Below, piece by piece: positions 34,989 through 42,767 of a stretch of 64,000 nt of DNA. The notes below the pieces were generated by a model. It was given only the letters and a program-made list of their open reading frames with translations. It was not told the origin of the DNA and did not search any database. Numbering within the stretch: the first letter of the stretch is position 1; each line of letters opens with the position of its first letter. Source of the DNA: an uncultured Bacteroidia bacterium (lineage in GTDB: Bacteria > Bacteroidota > Bacteroidia > Bacteroidales > F082); the NCBI GenBank assembly GCA_902774365.1, contig CACYHX010000006.1, positions 1 to 64,000 of the forward strand, in the 5' to 3' direction. The translations under genes were made by a program, and so were the position numbers.

Positions 34989-36338
34989 TTATTCATTTAC
35001 AAGAGAATACGTAACCTCAAGCCGCATCTTGTTTTCTTCGTTCGATTCCGGTCCGTTGAGGATCATACGATGGGCGTTATAGCCGGCTCCGTTGATGCCA
35101 AAACTCAAGCCACAGTTTTCTTTCTTTCCTGAAACCACGCTCTGCATATACTCAGAGATACGGAAGATAACGGCTTGTTGGTTAGTGTTATAAGTGCCTC
35201 CAAAATAATTGACGCCTTCAAAATAGTCAGGCAAGAGGTAAGTGGTGCTGTCGGTATGGAAACCAAGCAAAATAAAGTTGGAAGGCAGGCGGAACAGTGA
35301 ATCTACCGTGGTTTCATCCACGGGAAGCACAAGTTTTGCTTCGTTGATGACGATATGACTGCCCTCAAGCGAGTCGGCCCAATGTTCCAGATTAGGCATA
35401 TAAACGCGCGTCCTGACGCCACCCATGCATTGCGCATAAACCGTTTGCTGACCTGCCGCCGTATTGCCGTTCACCAGTTGGTCGACAAACTCGGGGCTAC
35501 CTTGGGTGTAGTCATGGTCGATATGGTTGAAATAGGTATCCGACGAGGTCACATAGAAGTCGTAACGCATGGCTTTATCGGGATGCTCTGCATTATGATA
35601 ATAGAGTTGCAGCAAGGTGTTGGAGTTGTCGGTCAGGCTTATCGACGTGATGGCACCGGGTTGACTGACGGGGTCGCAAGTCACATAAAGACCATAGAAG
35701 TTTTCCTTGAAGTAATCGGGCTGAGTGTAGGCCACAGTATCGAGGTTCATCAAAGCCTCGCCCAATGTCGCGCTCAGCGGGATACGGATGATGGCATGGT
35801 TGATGGTGTCGTCGCCCACGATGTTCATCGCCGTTCTGGGACGGGGACGGAACTGATAGCCATTGGCAAGGTCGAAATCGAGATAGTCAACACTGGAATG
35901 GTTGTAATAGGATGAGTTGGAGGATAACGTATCCGTCAACTCATAGACGTGGACGGTCTGCAGCACGTTGGTGTCGCCATAATAGTTTGCGACACTCAAC
36001 TGAAGCACCAACGAATCCAAGACAGGGTTGTCGCCAAAGTTTTGTCCGGCCAGTGACAGGCGAAACTGGGAATAGAATCCCGCTTCGGAGTTGCCGAAGA
36101 CAGGGTCTTTCATGCTACCCAGCAACACATTGTTGGTGTTTTTCGTGCTCACTGAATCGATATAGGAGTAACACACGATTTCCACAGTGTCGGTATAATA
36201 AGGGACGATGTACTCGCTATCCGAAATAAGGTCGTTGCCGATAGTTCCGGGAGTCTTCTTGCAAGCGGCAAAGGCCAACAGCAACGTGCCAATCATTAAC
36301 GCCAAGCAGGCTCGAGCGGTTGAATGAAAGTTTTTCAT
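34989..36338 (-). CDS. DUF4270 lipoprotein
   Basis: A 449-residue protein with an N-terminal signal and lipobox (LLLAFAACKKTPGTIGND; lipidated Cys near residue 26), then the DUF4270 hallmark ISDSEYIVPYYTDTVEI and GSMKDPVFGNSEAGFYSQF. It is probably anchored in the outer membrane. Function is unknown. It follows the GT5-like gene on the same strand, an arrangement seen often in Bacteroidota. Confidence 0.85.
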   Translation of the reverse strand: MKNFHSTARACLALMIGTLLLAFAACKKTPGTIGNDLISDSEYIVPYYTDTVEIVCYSYIDSVSTKNTNNVLLGSMKDPVFGNSEAGFYSQFRLSLAGQNFGDNPVLDSLVLQLSVANYYGDTNVLQTVHVYELTDTLSSNSSYYNHSSVDYLDFDLANGYQFRPRPRTAMNIVGDDTINHAIIRIPLSATLGEALMNLDTVAYTQPDYFKENFYGLYVTCDPVSQPGAITSISLTDNSNTLLQLYYHNAEHPDKAMRYDFYVTSSDTYFNHIDHDYTQGSPEFVDQLVNGNTAAGQQTVYAQCMGGVRTRVYMPNLEHWADSLEGSHIVINEAKLVLPVDETTVDSLFRLPSNFILLGFHTDSTTYLLPDYFEGVNYFGGTYNTNQQAVIFRISEYMQSVVSGKKENCGLSFGINGAGYNAHRMILNGPESNEENKMRLEVTYSLVNE

Positions 36339-36398
36339 TATAGTCAGAAATTATCGTTTGAGGTTATTCGTGGTGAGATAACTCAAAAAAGGTCGTTC

Positions 36399-37223
36399 TT
36401 ATTGTTTTTCAAGGATGGTATCGTAGAAATCGTTGCAAGCCTGAGCGTAGTGTACCTGTTCCTTATACGAGAGGACCGGCTTCTTGACCGTCTGCAGATA
36501 CGCTTCAAGCTCTGGGTGGAGATGCTCGGTGCTGACCACGATGCCGTCGGAATAGTCGATGGCAGCCTTGGTGAGGTTCACAAAGTTGGCCTCCTTGAAA
36601 TACTTGAGGTCCTTGGCCGTCATGCCCGGCAGCTTCATCTTCTTGTCGAAGCCTGGTTTGAAGTCCTCGGTGAAAGCATCGTCATAGATGGAATAGACAA
36701 TCTTCGACTCGTTGAAGAGCGGGTTGTCGCGGACGTTCATGGCGCGCTTGATGTAGACGGGCATCAAGGCCGAAATCCAGCCATGGCAGTGGATGATATC
36801 GGGCGACCAGTTGAGTTTCTTCACCGTCTCGATGACGCCACGGGTGAAGAAGACGCAACGGCTGTCGTTGTCCTCGCAGAAAGTACCGTTTTCGTCATAC
36901 ATCAGGTATTTCTTCTTGGTGAAGAAGTCGTCGTTGTCGATGAAATAAATCTGCATCCTGGCCTTTTGGATGGAGGCCACCTTGATAATCAAGGGGTGGT
37001 CCGTGTCGTTGATGATGAGGTTCATGCCCGAAAGGCGGATCACCTCGTGGAGCTGGTTGCGGCGCTCGTTGATGACGCCATAACGCGGCATGAAGATGCG
37101 GATTTCCTTACCGCTTTCTTGAGTGGCCTGTGGCAGGTAACGACCGACGAGGCTCATCGGCGTTTCCGGCAGATAGGGTGCGATTTCCTGGTGGACGAAT
37201 AGTACTCTTGTCTTGCTAGTCAT
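36399..37223 (-). CDS. Glycogen/starch synthase-like protein, GT5 domain only
   Basis: A 274-residue protein matching the N-terminal catalytic domain of starch/glycogen synthases (GT5): HQEIAPYLPETPMSLVGRYL, RIFMPRYGVINERRNQLHE, SPDIIHCHGWISALMPVYIK and DGIVVSTEHLHPE. The C-terminal GT1-like half that completes the ADP-glucose site in full-length enzymes (about 480 residues) is absent. Such short homologues are common in Bacteroidota, so this looks like a family form, not a recent truncation. Enzymatic activity is uncertain. Confidence 0.82.
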   Translation of the reverse strand: MTSKTRVLFVHQEIAPYLPETPMSLVGRYLPQATQESGKEIRIFMPRYGVINERRNQLHEVIRLSGMNLIINDTDHPLIIKVASIQKARMQIYFIDNDDFFTKKKYLMYDENGTFCEDNDSRCVFFTRGVIETVKKLNWSPDIIHCHGWISALMPVYIKRAMNVRDNPLFNESKIVYSIYDDAFTEDFKPGFDKKMKLPGMTAKDLKYFKEANFVNLTKAAIDYSDGIVVSTEHLHPELEAYLQTVKKPVLSYKEQVHYAQACNDFYDTILEKQ

Positions 37224-37248
37224 GGGCTGTAGTGTTGCTTAGAAACTA

Positions 37249-37256
37249 CAAAATTA
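37249..37256 (-). promoter_or_regulatory. Promoter -7 element for the GT5-like gene
   Basis: The minus strand reads TAATTTTG, 25 bases upstream of the ATG at 37223. Confidence 0.55.
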
Positions 37257-37297
37257 CGCATTTTTTTTGGAATAACGCAAATAAAAATAAAAAACCC

Positions 37298-37305
37298 TAC
37301 CTTTG
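37298..37305 (+). promoter_or_regulatory. Promoter -7 element for meaB
   Basis: TACCTTTG lies 22 bases upstream of the ATG at 37328, divergent from the GT5-like promoter. Confidence 0.6.
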
Positions 37306-37327
37306 CGGAATAAAACCGCAGCCCGCC

Positions 37328-38446
37328 ATGGAATACGAACACTTTGAAAATCAGGAACATGAATGGGAATCCAACCTCAAGGTCACCGAAGGTGTGGAGG
37401 GTCCCATCCAAGTCAACCCGAACGCCTTGGAGCGCATGAAACGCAACCAGCAGCAGCTGATGCCACTGGAGTGGTATGTCGACGGCATCCTCCGTGGCGA
37501 CCGCGTGACGCTTAGCAAGGCCATCACCTTGGTGGAGAGTGCCCTACCCAAGCACCAAGAGCTGGCGCAACAGATTATTGCTGCCTGTCTGCCCCATGCC
37601 GGCAAGGCCTTGCGCTTGGGCATTACGGGCGTTCCAGGCGCGGGCAAAAGTACCTTTATCGAGGCTTTGGGCGTGCATCTCTGCAACAAAGGGCAGAAAC
37701 TGGCAGTTCTCGCCATCGACCCTTCGAGCCAACGCTCCAAGGGCAGCATCTTGGGCGACAAGACCCGCATGGAGAGTCTTTCCGTGCATCCCAATGCCTA
37801 CATCCGTCCTTCGGCCTCGGCAGGAACTCTTGGTGGTGTGGCGAGAAAGACAAGGGAAACGATCATCCTTTGTGAAGCAGCGGGCTACGATACCATTTTC
37901 GTGGAGACGGTGGGCGTAGGCCAGTCCGAGACGGCGGTGCACTCCATGGTCGATTTCTTCTTATTAATACTCATCAGCGGTGCCGGCGACGAGCTGCAAG
38001 GCATCAAGCGTGGCATCATGGAGATGGCCGACGGCATCGCGGTGAACAAGGCCGACGGCGACAATGTAATGCGTGCCAACCGTGCCGCCGCCGAATGTCG
38101 CAATGCGCTGCACCTCTTCCCTCTTCCCGAGTCGGGACAAGAGACCAAGGTGCTGACCTGCTCCGCCCTGACGGGCTTCCAAATCGACGAGGTGTGGCAA
38201 ATGGTGGCCGACCACGTCCAGGCCATCCGCGACAACGGCTACCTCTATAAGAAACGCGCCCAACAGGACGTGCAGATGATGTACGACTCGATGGACAGTG
38301 CCCTGAAAAACGATTTCTACCAAAACCAGTTGGTGGCCGACCTACTTCCCTTGGTCGAAAACGACGTCCGCGGCCAGCGCATGAGCGCTTACATTGGGGC
38401 GCAGAAGTTGCTGGATGCTTATTTTAATATGCTGAAACGGGAATAA
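37328..38446 (+). CDS. meaB: Methylmalonyl-CoA mutase-associated GTPase
   Basis: A 372-residue G3E-type GTPase. Walker A is GITGVPGAGKSTFIEAL (about residue 98), then AIDPSSQRSKGSILGDKTRM, a DxxG-like element near FVETVGVGQSE, and the base-specificity motif NKADGDN. MeaB/ArgK proteins load and protect methylmalonyl-CoA mutase, supporting propionate metabolism via adenosylcobalamin. The mutase genes are not in the window. The start at 37328 follows the promoter. Confidence 0.93.
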   Translation: MEYEHFENQEHEWESNLKVTEGVEGPIQVNPNALERMKRNQQQLMPLEWYVDGILRGDRVTLSKAITLVESALPKHQELAQQIIAACLPHAGKALRLGITGVPGAGKSTFIEALGVHLCNKGQKLAVLAIDPSSQRSKGSILGDKTRMESLSVHPNAYIRPSASAGTLGGVARKTRETIILCEAAGYDTIFVETVGVGQSETAVHSMVDFFLLILISGAGDELQGIKRGIMEMADGIAVNKADGDNVMRANRAAAECRNALHLFPLPESGQETKVLTCSALTGFQIDEVWQMVADHVQAIRDNGYLYKKRAQQDVQMMYDSMDSALKNDFYQNQLVADLLPLVENDVRGQRMSAYIGAQKLLDAYFNMLKRE

Positions 38447-38568
38447 TTTGTCGGAAACTCAATTTTCACACCCACCTTCCGACAAATTTTTATGAATATT
38501 TTTGTCGGAAACTCTGTTTTGATACATACTTTCCGACAAATTTTGATAAATGTTTTTGTCGGAAACTC
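38447..38568. repeat. 54-base tandem repeat with TTTGTCGGAAACTC hairpins
   Basis: TTTGTCGGAAACTC begins at 38447, 38501 and 38555, a constant 54-base period. In the first two units it pairs with a downstream TTCCGACAAA to form a hairpin. The third unit is partial. The array starts directly after the meaB stop codon. Confidence 0.85.
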
Positions 38569-38640
38569 GAATTTTTTTGTAGAAAACGACAAAATGATCA
38601 AATAAAGTTTGTGTTTTTGAATTGGAAGAAAACAAAAACA

Positions 38641-38744
38641 ACTCGTCCAAATCGTGTAAAATTTCATCGATTTGGCTGTATAATATCGGATAACTCGTCC
38701 AAATCATATAAAATTTTTTGGATTTGGCTGTTATATTTTGCGAA
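38641..38744. repeat. 52-base tandem repeat with CCAAATC/GATTTGG hairpins
   Basis: ACTCGTCCAAATC begins at 38641 and 38693, with GATTTGGCTGT closing each unit. The second unit runs into the promoter region of the AAA ATPase gene. No coding capacity is evident between 38447 and 38786. Confidence 0.8.
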
Positions 38745-38750
38745 TAGTCG

Positions 38751-38758
38751 TATCTTTG
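38751..38758 (+). promoter_or_regulatory. Promoter -7 element for the AAA ATPase gene
   Basis: TATCTTTG lies 28 bases upstream of the ATG, immediately after the 52-base repeat. Confidence 0.65.
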
Positions 38759-38786
38759 CAGCCGAAATCCCAAGTTACAAACCAGC

Positions 38787-40226
38787 ATGAGAAACAATAG
38801 AATCATCGGGCGAGAATATGAACAACAGCTTTTTGAGTCGATTTGCGAGGAACGGGAAGCCAAAATGGTAGCCGTGTATGGTCGTCGTCGCGTGGGGAAG
38901 ACTTTCCTCATCAAGGAGTTTTTCCATAATGAGTTCGACTTTATGTTTACAGGCAGTTACGAAACCCCAACCTCCTTACAGCTTGCTCTGTTCCACCAAG
39001 AACTGCAAAAACATACAAAACAAGAACTGTCGATACCTAAAAACTGGTTTGAGGCTTTCGACCGATTGAGGGTCTATTTAAGCAGTCTGTCAAAGGAGCG
39101 TATGGTTCTCTTTTTCGACGAACTACCATGGATGGACACGCCTAAGTCGAACTTCCTGACGGCATTCAGTTATTTTTGGAACAACTGGGCCTCCACCCGA
39201 GACGGGCTGAAGCTCTTCATATGTGGCAGCTCCACCTCTTGGATGATGGACAAAATCATTGGAACCAAAGGAGGGCTTTACAACCGCTGCTCGCACTCCA
39301 TCTACTTGTCGCCATTTACCCTAAACGAAGTAGAACAGCAACTCCAGCACAGAGGCATCGTTTGGACACGCTACCAAATTACTGAGGCTTACATGATTTT
39401 CGGAGGTATACCTTATTATATCGACATGCTTGACAAAAACCAGCCTTTTGCACAAAACATCGACAACCTCTTTTTCCGACAAGGAGCACCCCTGCGCACA
39501 GAATATGAGTTCCTGTTCCGCTCGCTTTTCAAAGAGGCCACATTGCATCGGCAAATCATAGAAGTTCTGTCAAGCAGAGGAAAAGGCCTTACTCTTCAGG
39601 AAATCAAGGACGAGTTGGGGCTGTCTTCGGGCGGAACGATAACCAAAACGTTGAAAGACTTGCAGTTGTGCGACTTTATCCGTGCTTACAAATCCATTGG
39701 GAAGCAAACAAAAGGCATGATGTATCAGCTGACCGACCTTTTCACGCTGTTCCATCTTCGGTTTTTGGTGAAGCAGACGGGGCAAGACCAACACTATTGG
39801 ACCAACCTCGACGAAGCCACGCATGAAGCTTGGGCGGGCTATGCTTTCGAAATGGTCTGTCTGCACCATATTCCTCAAATCAAGAAAAAATTAGGCATTA
39901 CCGGCGTTTTGACCAATGCCTACAGTTGGTCGACCAAGCCTTTGAAGGACAAGGATGGCGGCGAATGGAAAGGAACACAAATCGACCTCCTTTTGGATCG
40001 TGCCGACCAAGTCATCAACGTCTGCGAGATGAAATACAGCAAACATCCCTATGCTATCAGCGAGGCTTACGACAAAAGGCTGCGGGAGCGACTGTTCATT
40101 TTCAAACACCACACAAAATGCAAGTCAGCTCTGCATATCACCTTCGTCACCACTTTCGGCTTAGCCAGGAACATGTACAGCAGCCGAGTGCAGTCGGAAG
40201 TGGTGCTTGATAACCTGTTTGGGTGA
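38787..40226 (+). CDS. AAA+ ATPase with DUF234-type C-terminus
   Basis: A 479-residue ATPase with Walker A VYGRRRVGKTFLIKEF (about residues 30-45) and Walker B MVLFFDELPWMD (about residues 106-117). A central winged helix (TLQEIKDELGLSSGGTITKTLKDL) precedes a C-terminal DUF234-like nuclease-fold domain (GTQIDLLLDRADQVINVCEMKY, with Asp, Glu and Lys in PD-(D/E)XK order). The family is abundant in archaea and Bacteroidota with many paralogues per genome. Its role is unknown; DNA-related or regulatory functions have been suggested. Confidence 0.87.
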   Translation: MRNNRIIGREYEQQLFESICEEREAKMVAVYGRRRVGKTFLIKEFFHNEFDFMFTGSYETPTSLQLALFHQELQKHTKQELSIPKNWFEAFDRLRVYLSSLSKERMVLFFDELPWMDTPKSNFLTAFSYFWNNWASTRDGLKLFICGSSTSWMMDKIIGTKGGLYNRCSHSIYLSPFTLNEVEQQLQHRGIVWTRYQITEAYMIFGGIPYYIDMLDKNQPFAQNIDNLFFRQGAPLRTEYEFLFRSLFKEATLHRQIIEVLSSRGKGLTLQEIKDELGLSSGGTITKTLKDLQLCDFIRAYKSIGKQTKGMMYQLTDLFTLFHLRFLVKQTGQDQHYWTNLDEATHEAWAGYAFEMVCLHHIPQIKKKLGITGVLTNAYSWSTKPLKDKDGGEWKGTQIDLLLDRADQVINVCEMKYSKHPYAISEAYDKRLRERLFIFKHHTKCKSALHITFVTTFGLARNMYSSRVQSEVVLDNLFG

Positions 40227-40310
40227 TAATTTAGAATGCTTTTGTCAGATTCAAATTGCTTGCGGTTTTAATCAACTAGAAGCAGTTCTTGCGAAACTAT
40301 AGTTTCTTAT

Positions 40311-41441
40311 TTATTCATTTGAATCATCTATGACGATAAAGCAAATGTCGCCAAAATGCTGCTTTCCAACTTCCTCGCCTTTAAGAATGGGGGGCATTGA
40401 TATCAACCCCTTAAACTCGAGTATTTCAAGCAAATCCCACATTACTTCATGGTAAAACACGATTTGTCCCACTCTTTCCGAGGAAAGATTGTAAGCAGAA
40501 TACCAAGTTTTACAGTAATTCTTTATGGCATTGCTTAACTTATTGGTAATGCTCTTGCAAAGAATATCGATGTCGTCATTGCTGTTTCGGTGCATTATTG
40601 GAATTAAAATATCTCCGTTTTCGTCCACGAGTCCCCAACCTGCAATAGCATCTATTACATCTTGGTTTTCGATACGATTTCCTCCCGACTTTATTACCTC
40701 ATTTGCAAACGACATTAGTTTATTTGAATTAAGCCAATACCCGAGGCTGTCAGTCCAATTCTGTTCCACTGGACCATAACCATTAGTCCCAACTTTAACA
40801 TGATTGCGGGCGTCGAACATTGCCCAATACGCCCCACTCCACGATCCATGATCTTCGCAGCCCGTTGGCGAGGCTAATCGCTCATTGTCCCAAATATAAG
40901 TGTCAAGAAGATATGAGAAAACAAGGCTATATGTTTGTTGGAAATAGCCCGATTTTTCAAGGTCGGTAATAAATCGCGAGATTTCCGGCTCTATTGCTGG
41001 GAATATGCTATCGGCAAACTCTTTGGATTGTTTACGGATAGCCTCCGTTTCATACTTGCCAAAGATTGGCATAGAGGTTGAATATATGCCGTTATCAAAA
41101 GAAAGCAAATCTCCTACTTCAAGCAGCCTTAACTGACTCTTGTTATAAGCTATACCAAGTGAGTCTAATTTTGTAGCAGGCCCAGGCTCCACAAATGCAC
41201 AAAGGATATCCCAATTATTATCAGTAAGATATTGCGACGGGTGAAATTTATTATAAGAGCAAAAGGCCGTCCTGTCAAAAAATCTATAGGGGCGTCCTAT
41301 GATAGAACTATCTTCTTGGTTTTGGGATGTAGACAACTCTTTGAAGGAGTGGCCGTTGCTGATGACCTTTTGCGTTGTTTGTGCCAGTCCTGTTATTGTG
41401 ACAAGGGCAAGCATCATCGTAATAATACTTTTCTTGTTCAT
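40311..41441 (-). CDS. Secreted protein of unknown function
   Basis: A 376-residue protein with signal peptide MNKKSIITMMLALVTITGLA and no later membrane helix. The mature part has tryptophan- and tyrosine-rich segments (LDTYIWDNERLASPTGCEDHG, SGAYWAMFDARNH) and lacks a lipobox or T9SS tail. I recognise no family. The ATG at 41441 is chosen because the signal peptide begins there and a TAnnTTTG box lies upstream. It stands alone between two convergent or divergent neighbours. Confidence 0.6.
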   Translation of the reverse strand: MNKKSIITMMLALVTITGLAQTTQKVISNGHSFKELSTSQNQEDSSIIGRPYRFFDRTAFCSYNKFHPSQYLTDNNWDILCAFVEPGPATKLDSLGIAYNKSQLRLLEVGDLLSFDNGIYSTSMPIFGKYETEAIRKQSKEFADSIFPAIEPEISRFITDLEKSGYFQQTYSLVFSYLLDTYIWDNERLASPTGCEDHGSWSGAYWAMFDARNHVKVGTNGYGPVEQNWTDSLGYWLNSNKLMSFANEVIKSGGNRIENQDVIDAIAGWGLVDENGDILIPIMHRNSNDDIDILCKSITNKLSNAIKNYCKTWYSAYNLSSERVGQIVFYHEVMWDLLEILEFKGLISMPPILKGEEVGKQHFGDICFIVIDDSNE

Positions 41442-41468
41442 ATTCTTTGTCTTTTGCAATTTTGCCCG

Positions 41469-41476
41469 CAAAGTTA
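41469..41476 (-). promoter_or_regulatory. Promoter -7 element for the secreted protein gene
   Basis: The minus strand reads TAACTTTG, 27 bases upstream of the ATG at 41441. Confidence 0.55.
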
Positions 41477-41560
41477 CAGGAAACCGCACGAAAAAGTCCT
41501 CGGCAAATCCCAGCAATTGGGAGTCAAGAGTGAAAGTCTGAAAATAGTTTCAGAGTTTTG

Positions 41561-42139
41561 CTATTGCTTGGTCTCGAAAGTGATTCCTTTGCGTATTTTG
41601 GAGAGCATCTGTGGGGTGATGCAAAGGAACGAGGCGATGTCTTGCAAGTCGAGCAAATGAACGATGCCAGGACAGCGTTGAAGTAGCATTTTGTAACGCT
41701 GGCTGGGTGTGGCGCGGAAGAAATCGAGGTAACGGCCTTTTATTTGCCAAAGGAAATGTTCGCCGATGATACTGCGCAGCTCCATCCTTTCGCTGTTCTC
41801 ATCGAACCATTTCAGCAGTTGCTCACAACTCACGCGGAACACGCGGCTGGGCGCCATCGCCTCGATAGTGTTCTGCGCGGGACGCCCATTGAGACCTGCG
41901 GGATAGTCGCCCACAAACTCGCCATCAAACGAAATCCATGTGATATGCTCCCGCTCGTCGTCAATGCCCCGCACTGTATACTTGAAGCATCCTTCGGCTA
42001 CGAAACCGAACCACTTCGACGGCTCGCCCTCGCGCTCCATCTGTTCACCCTTGCGGTAAACGACCGCTTCGCCCTCCTGCTTGCAGAACTCCCGCAGCAC
42101 CTGGAGGTTAATACTATCGTTGCTGAATTTAAGTTCCAT
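41561..42139 (-). CDS. Crp/Fnr-family transcriptional regulator
   Basis: A 192-residue protein with a cyclic-nucleotide-binding-like domain (residues about 20-115, VYRKGEQMEREGEPSKWFGFVAEG in part, then GDYPAGLNG) and a C-terminal helix-turn-helix (LDLQDIASFLCITPQMLSKIRKG). The Cys cluster of Fnr is absent, so it is not an oxygen-sensing Fe-S form. The effector is unknown. No target site was identified. Confidence 0.88.
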   Translation of the reverse strand: MELKFSNDSINLQVLREFCKQEGEAVVYRKGEQMEREGEPSKWFGFVAEGCFKYTVRGIDDEREHITWISFDGEFVGDYPAGLNGRPAQNTIEAMAPSRVFRVSCEQLLKWFDENSERMELRSIIGEHFLWQIKGRYLDFFRATPSQRYKMLLQRCPGIVHLLDLQDIASFLCITPQMLSKIRKGITFETKQ

Positions 42140-42199
42140 CGCTTTCTCGTGGTTTTATGACAGAAAAAAAGCGTATTACAATTCTAAGACATTTCACTG

Positions 42200-42436
42200 T
42201 CATTCAGCCATCTTCCGATATTCCTCCGCCCTATCCGCATCATCATTAATAAGGTACAACTCATAGAGGTTCCGACAAACCTCCTTGCGGACATTTTCCT
42301 GTGCCTCGGTGAGCGGCCCTTCGCCCAATTTGGACAACACACGTTCGTATTCCGCTATCAGTTCAGGACCTTGCTCGCCGTTGGCCTCCATCGTCTTGGC
42401 GTTGTTGAACGAAATCATCCAGTCTCTTAGTGCCAT
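42200..42436 (-). CDS. Small helical protein of unknown function
   Basis: A 78-residue, almost wholly helical, acidic protein (MALRDWMISFNNAKTMEANG and EEYRKMAE at the ends) without signal peptide. A TAnnTTTG promoter 20 bases upstream supports that it is expressed. TPR-like helix pairs (VCRNLYELYLINDDADRAEEY) are possible but too short to assign. Confidence 0.6.
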   Translation of the reverse strand: MALRDWMISFNNAKTMEANGEQGPELIAEYERVLSKLGEGPLTEAQENVRKEVCRNLYELYLINDDADRAEEYRKMAE

Positions 42437-42456
42437 AATTCTTGTTTTTGTTATCG

Positions 42457-42464
42457 CAAAAATA
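42457..42464 (-). promoter_or_regulatory. Promoter -7 element for the small helical protein
   Basis: The minus strand reads TATTTTTG, 20 bases upstream of the ATG at 42436. Confidence 0.55.
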
Positions 42465-42536
42465 GGAAAAAACTATGGATTCAAAGGAAAAAACAGCAAT
42501 TATTCTTCTTTTGGATAAGGATGATGGAATAATTAC

Positions 42537-42544
42537 TATCTTTG
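42537..42544 (+). promoter_or_regulatory. Probable glnA promoter
   Basis: TATCTTTG fits TAnnTTTG. It lies 223 bases upstream of the glnA ATG, and the long leader contains the palindromic element at 42596-42681. Confidence 0.5.
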
Positions 42545-42595
42545 CGCAAAATCTCGGGTTGGATACTGGGAAGCCACAACCCTAACGCCCTTAAC

Positions 42596-42681
42596 GTCAT
42601 GGCGGAGGCACATCCGCCATCTCCCGTGAGCGAAGACGACAACCTTTCGCTCGGGAGATTGCGGGTCAAGCCCGCAATGAC
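42596..42681 (+). repeat. 86-base palindromic element in the glnA leader
   Basis: The element has terminal GTCAT/ATGAC, a left hairpin GGCGGA/TCCGCC, a CTCCC/GGGAG stem and a right hairpin TTGCGGG/CCCGCAA. The same architecture recurs at 56030-56114 with a different central part. No open frame is present between 42437 and 42767. Confidence 0.8.
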
Positions 42682-42767
42682 GATTCGGCGGTCGGTTTTG
42701 GTCCCGAGTCAGATAATCTTTGAATTTTAAATTTTGAATTTTTAAATCTTTAAATAAACAAATCGTA

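Noticed and set aside
36324-37202. A 292-codon plus-strand frame opposite the GT5-like gene
   Set aside because: It mirrors the GT5-like gene and has low-complexity composition rich in Val, Leu and Asp.
36399-37223. GT5-like gene as a recent truncation
   Set aside because: The reading frame is intact, it has its own promoter, and short homologues of this size are common in Bacteroidota.
38419-38667. An 82-codon minus-strand frame across the repeat array
   Set aside because: It simply translates the tandem repeat (repeated FPTK...FIKICRK), so it is not supported as a gene.
38447-38744. Possible CRISPR array
   Set aside because: Only two to three units per array, units contain their own hairpins across the whole period, the intervening sequence is not spacer-like, and no cas genes are nearby.
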